From G958296245 sp965262055 (lineage in GTDB: Bacteria > Chloroflexota > Dehalococcoidia > Lucifugimonadales > G958296245): a DNA stretch of 64,000 nucleotides. A program made the translations under genes and the position numbers. The stretch spans positions 992,001 through 1,056,000 of the forward strand of contig CBDHEI010000002.1 of the NCBI GenBank assembly GCA_965262055.1, in the 5' to 3' direction. The notes beneath the pieces are model-generated. The model searched no databases, was not told the origin of the DNA, and was given only the letters and a program-made list of their open reading frames with translations. Below, piece after piece: positions 58,443 to 64,000 of the stretch. Within the stretch, counting starts at the first letter, position 1. The number at the start of each line of letters is the position of its first letter.

Positions 58443-58908
58443 TCCCTAAGCCTCCACCCAAAAAACGTGGGCTCATTGTATTTAACAGCACCCACAGACG
58501 CAATCGCCGGGCCGCTCCCTGGCTCATGCCCTCATCCAACTTTCGCGCCTAGAGGAAGGCGCTTGCGGGAGCCCAGTCCAGCTCCGGCGGGGGCTGGAAG
58601 GCCGTTGGCTCTCAGGTCTCGCTCATGGAGAATCCGCTGGAACCGTAACAATCTGTAACATTTGTCACTTTTCAGCTACGGCCCGCGTTACAGGGGGGTT
58701 ACGCGAACGTGACGCGAACGTGACGTGGATGTGACAGAATGTGGACACCGATGTGACAGGATGTGACACGGGTCCGAGGCCCTCACCCCGGCAGGCCCTT
58801 CGACAGGCTCAGGGCGAACGTTGAGGGGTGGCGCCCGCGCGCGGGGCCGCCCCTGCCACAGGAAAGACTCTAGCACACACGTTCGCGCTCGTCAACAGCG
58901 CTTGGTGT
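58443..58908. other. Intergenic region with 11-bp tandem repeats
   Basis: About 465 bp without a gene. It holds the 11-bp tandem repeats at 58703-58767 and, from 58798, the motif CCTTCGACAGGCTCAGGGCG, a sequence dispersed in many bacterial genomes. The first part includes the leader of the leftward EF-G-like gene. Promoter boxes are not clear. Confidence 0.6.
58703..58767. repeat. Six degenerate 11-bp tandem repeats (GTGAC-type)
   Basis: Units GCGAACGTGAC, GCGAACGTGAC, GTGGATGTGAC, AGAATGTGGAC, ACCGATGTGAC and AGGATGTGAC follow without gaps, and TGTAACATTTGTCAC lies shortly before. A period of about one helical turn places GTGAC boxes on the same DNA face, as in an array of protein binding sites, but a slipped repeat is as likely. 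Confidence 0.65.
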
Positions 58909-59469
58909 TCATGTTTGAGCCGCAGCCTCGACTACCAGGTTCGCAATGTCCCTCCAGCCGTAGGACACCTCTACAAGGTCTGCCCCAGCGATAGCAATGG
59001 TCTTCCGGCCAACTCGCTCGCCTCCCAGCGACTCGTAGAACCGGCAGGCGGGATGGTTGTCCTTCAGCACCCACACCAGCATCGAGCCGAACCCATCCGC
59101 CAGTAACCGCCGGGCCACAGCGGAGACGAGGCGGCGCCCCAGGCCCTTGCGCTGGTACGCTTCGAGCAGGTATATGCCGTAGAGCTCGCCCCGGTAGGTG
59201 GGGTTGCCCTCGCGCTCCGGCCCTCCACCGGCGAAACCTACGACATCGCAGGCGACGGTCTCCGCGACGAAGTTGCTCTCGGCGGGCCGGTCCGCCGTGA
59301 GGATCTGCTCCCACCTCGCTTCCCTGTTCCGGTACGAAAGATCGGCCAGGTGCTCGGCGGGTACCATGCCTGCATATGAGGTCCGCCACGTATCGACGTG
59401 GACCTTGGAAATGGGCCCGGCGTCTGCAGGGTTGGCCGCCCTTATCCGTATGCCCCTAGTCGCAGCCAC
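58909..59469 (-). CDS. GNAT-family N-acetyltransferase
   Basis: From GTG 59469 about 186 aa: IRIRAANPADAGPISKVHVDTWRTSY at the N-terminus, GELYGIYLLEAYQRKGLGRRLV with the acetyl-CoA loop (QRKGLG), and VLKDNHPACRFYESLGGERVG. The substrate is unknown. GTG 59484 and an upstream ATG remain possible starts; the chosen one gives the standard GNAT N-terminus. Confidence 0.85.
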   Translation of the reverse strand: MAATRGIRIRAANPADAGPISKVHVDTWRTSYAGMVPAEHLADLSYRNREARWEQILTADRPAESNFVAETVACDVVGFAGGGPEREGNPTYRGELYGIYLLEAYQRKGLGRRLVSAVARRLLADGFGSMLVWVLKDNHPACRFYESLGGERVGRKTIAIAGADLVEVSYGWRDIANLVVEAAAQT

Positions 59470-59622
59470 TGGGTGACGCCTCACGTCAACGCCTGAATCG
59501 GTGGGGCCATAGTAGCAAATCGGCCTCATGACCAAAGGTGGTCAAGTATGGGGGGAACGGCGGGAGGCGTCTCGCGCACATACGCTGTCCCTGTTGGAGC
59601 CTGAAGCAAGGGGCCTCGTTTC

Positions 59623-61497
59623 CCCAGATTCCCCACCTAGAGAAGAAGAAGACCTCGTTGGAGCCCGCCGTGAAGGGGGCTAAGATGTTTCTTGGAAGAG
59701 AGAAACGATCACCAACGAGGTGCACCTATTATGAAGCAAGGGGTTCTGCCGTTCCAGTACGAGCAGGAGAAGAGCTCGCCGGGCATGACGGCGATGGCGG
59801 GGATGATGACGTACTTGGAGTTGATGCACGCAGCAGGTTTGAGGTCGTCGGTAGAGCGCCACGTGGGACTGCGGGAGTGTGGTCAGGGCTGGACGGACAG
59901 CCAAGTGGTCAGCTCGCTGATACTGCTGAACCTGGCAGGCGGTGAGTCAGTGGTCGATCTGGATGTTCTGGAGAAGGACGCGGGGTTGTGCAGGGTGCTT
60001 CGGGAAGTCGAGAGCTATGGGATGGGTCGTCGAGAGCGTAGAGCGTTGGAAGAGCGATGGCGTGTAGAGCGTCGGCGGAGCATGCCATCGGAGTCGGCGG
60101 TGTTCCGGTACCTGGAGAGATTCCACGAGGCGGGCGAGGAGTCCAGTCGGGAAGCTCACAGAGCGTTCATACCTTCACCCAACGAAGCGCTGGGGGGTCT
60201 GCATAAGGTGAACGCCGATATGGTGAGCTTCGTACAGAGCCGTTCGCCCTGCGCTCAAGCCACGTTGGACATGGACGCCACGCTGGTGGAGACGCACAAG
60301 CAGCAGGCGCTCTACAGCTACAAGAAGTACAAGGCGTATCAGCCTCTGACGACCTACTGGGCCGAGGCTGAGTTGATAGTGCATTCGGAGTTTCGGGACG
60401 GCAACGTACCTGCTGGCTATCAGCAACTGCGAGTGTTGACCGAAGCGTTGGAGCATCTGCCTTGTGCGGTGGACAAGGTGATGCTGCGGTCGGACGCGGC
60501 TGGGTATCAGCACGAGTTGCTGCGGTACTGCGCCGAGGGCAGAGACGAGCGCTTCGGAGTGATCGAGTTTGCGGTAGGGCTCAACGTGACGCCGGAGTTC
60601 AGGCGCGCGGTGTCCGAGGTTGCCGAACAAGACTGGCATGCTCCCCACCGCAGACTGGGCGCCACCTGGGTCGAGACAGGTCAACAGTGGGCGGAGGTGA
60701 ACTTCGTACCAGACTGGATAGCCTACAGCAAGAAGAACCCTGAATACCGGTTCATCGCTATCAGGGAGCCGCTGAGCGAACAGCCTCTGCCGGGAATGGA
60801 ACTGCAGCTGGAACTGCCCTTCCCCGTGATGAGGCTGGCCGGCGGAGCCTGGCACAAGGTCTCCGGGTTGGTGACCAACCGAGACCTTCCGGGAGATGAG
60901 ATGATCCGGTGGTACAGGCAGAGATGCGGTAAAGGCGAGCAGGTCCACAGCGTCCTGAAGAGTGACCTGGCTGCGGGCAGGCTCCCGTCGGGGCTGTTCG
61001 GAGCCAACGCCGCATGGTGGGCCATAGCGGTGCTGGCCTTCAACCTGAGCTCTGCGATGAAGCGGCTGGCGTTGGGAGGACAGTGGGTGAGCAAGCGTCT
61101 CAAGGCAGTGCGCTTCGCCCTGATCGCCCTTCCGGGCCGGGTGATGCGACACGCCAGGAAGCTGATCATCCGTCTGGCGCGGGGCCATCCCTCATACGAG
61201 TTGTTGATCAGGGCACGTCAGAGGATATTGGCGCTGTCCGCCGAGCCGTACCAACCATAAGCGGTCCTGTCTGTGCATCGGTTGAAGGCGACTCAGCAAG
61301 GTCGCCCAGGCTGCGCCATGCCTTCTTCGGCCTGAGGACAGCCATAATCGGTGCGGCTACGCTGCCCATACCCTCAAAGTCTTCGGCCAAGGTCCTACCT
61401 ACGGCCCGATCCGACCATATGGAACCACCGAATCGATACTCAACACGGGCGTAAATCCACGAAGGCCACACCAACTATGTTAGGTGGGGAATCTGGG
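59623..61497 (+). mobile_element. IS1380-type element, tandem copy 1
   Basis: 1875 bp with 17-bp inverted ends CCCAGATTCCCCACCTA. The left flank is TTTC. The right end is followed by a single A and then directly by the second copy. It carries one 509-aa transposase gene and about 235 bp of non-coding DNA at its 3' end. The two copies differ in only about a dozen positions. Confidence 0.92.
59731..61260 (+). CDS. IS1380-family transposase (tandem copy 1)
   Basis: A 509-aa transposase starting MKQGVLPFQYEQEKSSPG at ATG 59731. TLDMDATLVETHKQ, LRSDAAGYQ and RCGKGEQVHSVLKSDLAAGRLPSG carry the Asp, Asp and Glu of the DDE site. This longer IS1380 group differs strongly from the 441-aa transposases in the window. 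The frame is intact. Confidence 0.93.
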   Translation: MKQGVLPFQYEQEKSSPGMTAMAGMMTYLELMHAAGLRSSVERHVGLRECGQGWTDSQVVSSLILLNLAGGESVVDLDVLEKDAGLCRVLREVESYGMGRRERRALEERWRVERRRSMPSESAVFRYLERFHEAGEESSREAHRAFIPSPNEALGGLHKVNADMVSFVQSRSPCAQATLDMDATLVETHKQQALYSYKKYKAYQPLTTYWAEAELIVHSEFRDGNVPAGYQQLRVLTEALEHLPCAVDKVMLRSDAAGYQHELLRYCAEGRDERFGVIEFAVGLNVTPEFRRAVSEVAEQDWHAPHRRLGATWVETGQQWAEVNFVPDWIAYSKKNPEYRFIAIREPLSEQPLPGMELQLELPFPVMRLAGGAWHKVSGLVTNRDLPGDEMIRWYRQRCGKGEQVHSVLKSDLAAGRLPSGLFGANAAWWAIAVLAFNLSSAMKRLALGGQWVSKRLKAVRFALIALPGRVMRHARKLIIRLARGHPSYELLIRARQRILALSAEPYQP

Positions 61498-61498
61498 A

Positions 61499-63373
61499 CC
61501 CAGATTCCCCACCTAGAGAAGAAGAAGACCTCGTTGGAGCCCGCCGTGAAGGGGGCTAAGATGTTTCTTGGAAGAGAGAAACGATCACCAACGAGGTGCA
61601 CCTATTATGAAGCAAGGGGTTCTGCCGTTCCAGTACGAGCAGGAGAAGAGCTCGCCGGGCATGACGGCGATGGCGGGCATGATGACGTACTTGGAGTTGA
61701 TGCACGCAGCAGGTTTGAGGTCGTCGGTAGAGCGCCACGTGGGACTGCGGGAGTGTGGTCAGGGCTGGACGGACAGCCAAGTGGTCAGCTCGCTGATACT
61801 GCTGAACCTGGCAGGCGGTGAGTCAGTGGTCGATCTGGATGTTCTGGAGAAGGACGCGGGGTTGTGCAGGGTGCTTCGGGAAGTCGAGAGCTATGGGATG
61901 GGTCGTCGAGAGCGTAGAGCGTTGGAAGAGCGATGGCGTGTAGAGCGTCGGCGGAGCATGCCATCGGAGTCGGCGGTGTTCCGGTACCTGGAGAGATTCC
62001 ACGAGGCGGGCGAGGAGTCCAGTCGGGAAGCTCACAGAGCGTTCATACCTTCACCCAACGAAGCGCTGGGGGGTCTGCATAAGGTGAACGCCGATATGGT
62101 GAGCTTCGTACAGAGCCGTTCGCCCTGCGCTCAAGCCACGTTGGACATGGACGCCACGCTGGTGGAGACGCACAAGCAGCAGGCGCTCTACAGCTACAAG
62201 AAGTACAAGGCGTATCAGCCTCTGACGACCTACTGGGCCGAGGCTGAGTTGATAGTGCATTCGGAGTTTCGGGACGGCAACGTACCTGCTGGCTATCAGC
62301 AACTGCGAGTGTTGACCGAAGCGTTGGAGCATCTGCCTTGTGCGGTGGACAAGGTGATGCTGCGGTCGGACGCGGCTGGGTATCAGCACGAGTTGCTGCG
62401 GTACTGCGCCGAGGGCAGAGACGAGCGCTTCGGAGTGATCGAGTTTGCGGTAGGGCTCAACGTGACGCCGGAGTTCAGGCGCGCGGTGTCCGAGGTTGCC
62501 GAACAAGACTGGCATGCCCCGCACCGCAGACTGGGCGCCACTTGGGTCGAGACAGGTCAACAGTGGGCGGAGGTGAACTTCGTACCAGACTGGATAGCCT
62601 ACAGCAAGAAGAACCCTGAATACCGGTTCATCGCTATCAGGGAGCCGCTGAGCGAACAGCCTCTGCCGGGAATGGAACTGCAGCTGGAGCTACCCTTCCC
62701 CGTGATGAGGCTGGCCGGCGGAGCCTGGCACAAGGTCTCCGGGTTGGTGACCAACCGAGACCTTCCGGGAGATGAGACGATCCGGTGGTACAGGCAGAGA
62801 TGCGGTAAAGGCGAGCAGGTCCACAGCGTCCTGAAGAGTGACCTGGCTGCGGGCAGGCTCCCGTCGGGGCTGTTCGGAGCCAACGCCGCATGGTGGGCCA
62901 TAGCGGTGCTGGCCTTCAACCTGAGCTCTGCGATGAAGCGGCTGGTGTTGGGAGGACAGTGGGTGAGCAAGCGTCTCAAGGCAGTGCGCTTCGCCCTGAT
63001 CGCCCTTCCGGGCCGGGTGATGCGACACGCCAGGAAGCTGATCATCCGTCTGGCGCGGGGCCATCCCTCATACGAGTTGTTGATCAGGGCACGTCAGAGG
63101 ATATTGGCGCTGTCCGCCGAGCCGTACCAACCATAAGCGGTCCTGTCTGTGCATCGGTTGAAGGCGACTCAGCAAGGTCGCCCAGGCTGCGCCATGCCTT
63201 CTTCGGCCTGAGGACAGCCATAATCGGTGCGGCTACGCTGCCCATACCCTCAAAGTCTTCGGCCAAGGTCCTACCTACGGCCCGATCCGACCATATGGAA
63301 CCACCGAATCGATACTCAACACGGGCGTAAATCCACGAAGGCCACACCAACTATGTTAGGTGGGGAATCTGGG
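61499..63373 (+). mobile_element. IS1380-type element, tandem copy 2
   Basis: Also 1875 bp, with the same ends, beginning 1 bp after copy 1 in the same orientation. It is followed by TTTCC, so a 4-bp TTTC lies on both outer sides of the pair (59619-59622 and 63374-63377). The pair looks like one insertion of a dimer. A partly similar end sequence (AGGGTGGGGAATCC) follows at 63384. Confidence 0.92.
61607..63136 (+). CDS. IS1380-family transposase (tandem copy 2)
   Basis: Identical to the first copy except for few residues (for example GDETIRW for GDEMIRW and KRLVLGG for KRLALGG). All catalytic motifs are present and the frame is intact. Expression of both genes is likely equal. Confidence 0.93.
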   Translation: MKQGVLPFQYEQEKSSPGMTAMAGMMTYLELMHAAGLRSSVERHVGLRECGQGWTDSQVVSSLILLNLAGGESVVDLDVLEKDAGLCRVLREVESYGMGRRERRALEERWRVERRRSMPSESAVFRYLERFHEAGEESSREAHRAFIPSPNEALGGLHKVNADMVSFVQSRSPCAQATLDMDATLVETHKQQALYSYKKYKAYQPLTTYWAEAELIVHSEFRDGNVPAGYQQLRVLTEALEHLPCAVDKVMLRSDAAGYQHELLRYCAEGRDERFGVIEFAVGLNVTPEFRRAVSEVAEQDWHAPHRRLGATWVETGQQWAEVNFVPDWIAYSKKNPEYRFIAIREPLSEQPLPGMELQLELPFPVMRLAGGAWHKVSGLVTNRDLPGDETIRWYRQRCGKGEQVHSVLKSDLAAGRLPSGLFGANAAWWAIAVLAFNLSSAMKRLVLGGQWVSKRLKAVRFALIALPGRVMRHARKLIIRLARGHPSYELLIRARQRILALSAEPYQP

Positions 63374-63412
63374 TTTCCTAACCAGGGTGGGGAATCCTGT
63401 ATCCTTTTACAC

Positions 63413-64000
63413 ATGCCTTCCTACCCGCACATAGAGCGCTACCGCACCGAGCTGGACCGGCTCCTGGAGTACGGCGGCTCCGACAGCGAGCTGAACATCC
63501 GGCCCGCCTTCCAGAACTGCCTGTCCGCCTACTGCGGCGACCACAAAGAGGGGCTGGCGCTCGTGCCAGAGCTGCCCGTGCCCTCCGGCGTCGTGCCCGA
63601 CGGCACGGTGAAAGACGCGTTGCGCATGGCCCGCGGCTACTGGGAGGCAAAGGACCCCCACGACGACCTCGACGCCGAGATCACACGCAAGTTCGACCGC
63701 GGCTACCCGCGCGACAACATCATCTTCGAGGACTCCCGGACCGCCGTCCTGATCCAGAACCGCGAGGAGGCGATGCGGGCCGACATGTCCCGCCCCGGCG
63801 ACCTCCATCGCCTCATACGCAGCTTCCTCGACTACGAGCTGCCGCAGATCGAGGAGTTCAGGCAGGCGCAGAAGCAGTTCAAGGCCGACCTGCCAGCCGT
63901 GTTGGAAAACCTGCGCGGCGCCGTCGAGGAGGCCGAGGCCGAGAATGCGGACTACATGGCCGCCGCCGCCGGCTTCCTGGAGCTGTGCAGACAGTCGATA
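63413..64000 (+). CDS. Type ISP restriction-modification enzyme, N-terminal part
   Basis: ATG 63413 opens 196 codons to the window end: ERYRTELDRLLEYGGSDSEL, NIRPAFQNCLSAYCGDHKEG, GTVKDALRMARGYWEAKDP, RGYPRDNIIFEDSRTAVLIQN. This N-terminus is typical of very large single-chain type ISP enzymes that carry nuclease, helicase, methylase and target recognition in one protein. Only the N-terminal nuclease-type region can be seen here. The tandem IS pair ends 40 bp before the start and may have removed or supplied its promoter. Confidence 0.75.
   Translation, partial: MPSYPHIERYRTELDRLLEYGGSDSELNIRPAFQNCLSAYCGDHKEGLALVPELPVPSGVVPDGTVKDALRMARGYWEAKDPHDDLDAEITRKFDRGYPRDNIIFEDSRTAVLIQNREEAMRADMSRPGDLHRLIRSFLDYELPQIEEFRQAQKQFKADLPAVLENLRGAVEEAEAENADYMAAAAGFLELCRQSI

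Noticed and set aside
58703..58767. CRISPR array
   Set aside because: Units of 11 bp without spacers; no cas genes in the window.

Overview
The window is GC-rich bacterial DNA, most likely from a Chloroflexota of the Dehalococcoidia/SAR202 kind. That placement is inference. It rests on the cluster rpsB-tsf-pyrH-frr-uppS-cdsA-dxr-rseP-ispG-proS, a family-5 solute-binding lipoprotein with a long Val/Glu/Lys repeat after its lipobox, and a split methylmalonyl-CoA mutase with ETF and acyl-CoA dehydrogenase genes. No rRNA gene, convincing tRNA gene or CRISPR array is present. Islands of lower GC (about 2.4-4.1 kb, 8.6-9.6 kb, 33.8-37.9 kb and 49.2-52.2 kb) carry accessory genes.

Layout. 1-4 kb: the end of an IS1380-family element inside a heme A synthase gene, a perfect 32-bp palindrome, a Doc toxin-antitoxin pair and a frameshifted Ntn-hydrolase gene. 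4-10.7 kb: a homodimeric pyruvate dehydrogenase E1-like gene with a cyclophilin lipoprotein, two small inverted-repeat elements, a thioredoxin-like lipoprotein with an in-frame UGA in place of the first active-site Cys, a two-gene membrane cassette, an FmdB-type protein and dtd. 10.7-19 kb: a leftward ABC importer locus (binding protein, PHP/DUF3604-type protein, two permeases, cupredoxin-like lipoprotein, sialidase-like propeller) without ATPase genes. 19-34 kb: translation, lipid and isoprenoid housekeeping genes, interrupted by an IS1182-type element between uppS and cdsA. 34-42.5 kb: a composite transposon inside a DUF2971 gene, then decayed metabolic genes and a third IS1380 copy. 42.5-49.2 kb: an aminotransferase and a methylmalonyl-CoA/acyl-CoA module. 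49.2-52 kb: a DNA methyltransferase and a DGQHR (DndB-like) protein. 52.4-59.5 kb: an MTHFR-like enzyme, a partly duplicated zinc-ribbon gene, etfBA, an EF-G paralogue and a GNAT enzyme. 59.6-64 kb: two head-to-tail copies of another IS1380-family element, then the start of a type ISP restriction-modification gene.

The main observations are the candidate UxxC selenoprotein with a SECIS-like hairpin 10 nt after its UGA, preceded by a duplicated copy of the E1 gene promoter. Next come a composite transposon whose excision on paper restores its target gene exactly, a tandem IS dimer with a 1-bp junction, the methyltransferase-DGQHR pair, and an etfB gene that seems to start at GTA. Several genes carry a single frameshift (Ntn-hydrolase, CinA, histidine phosphatase). 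These may be real decay or assembly errors.
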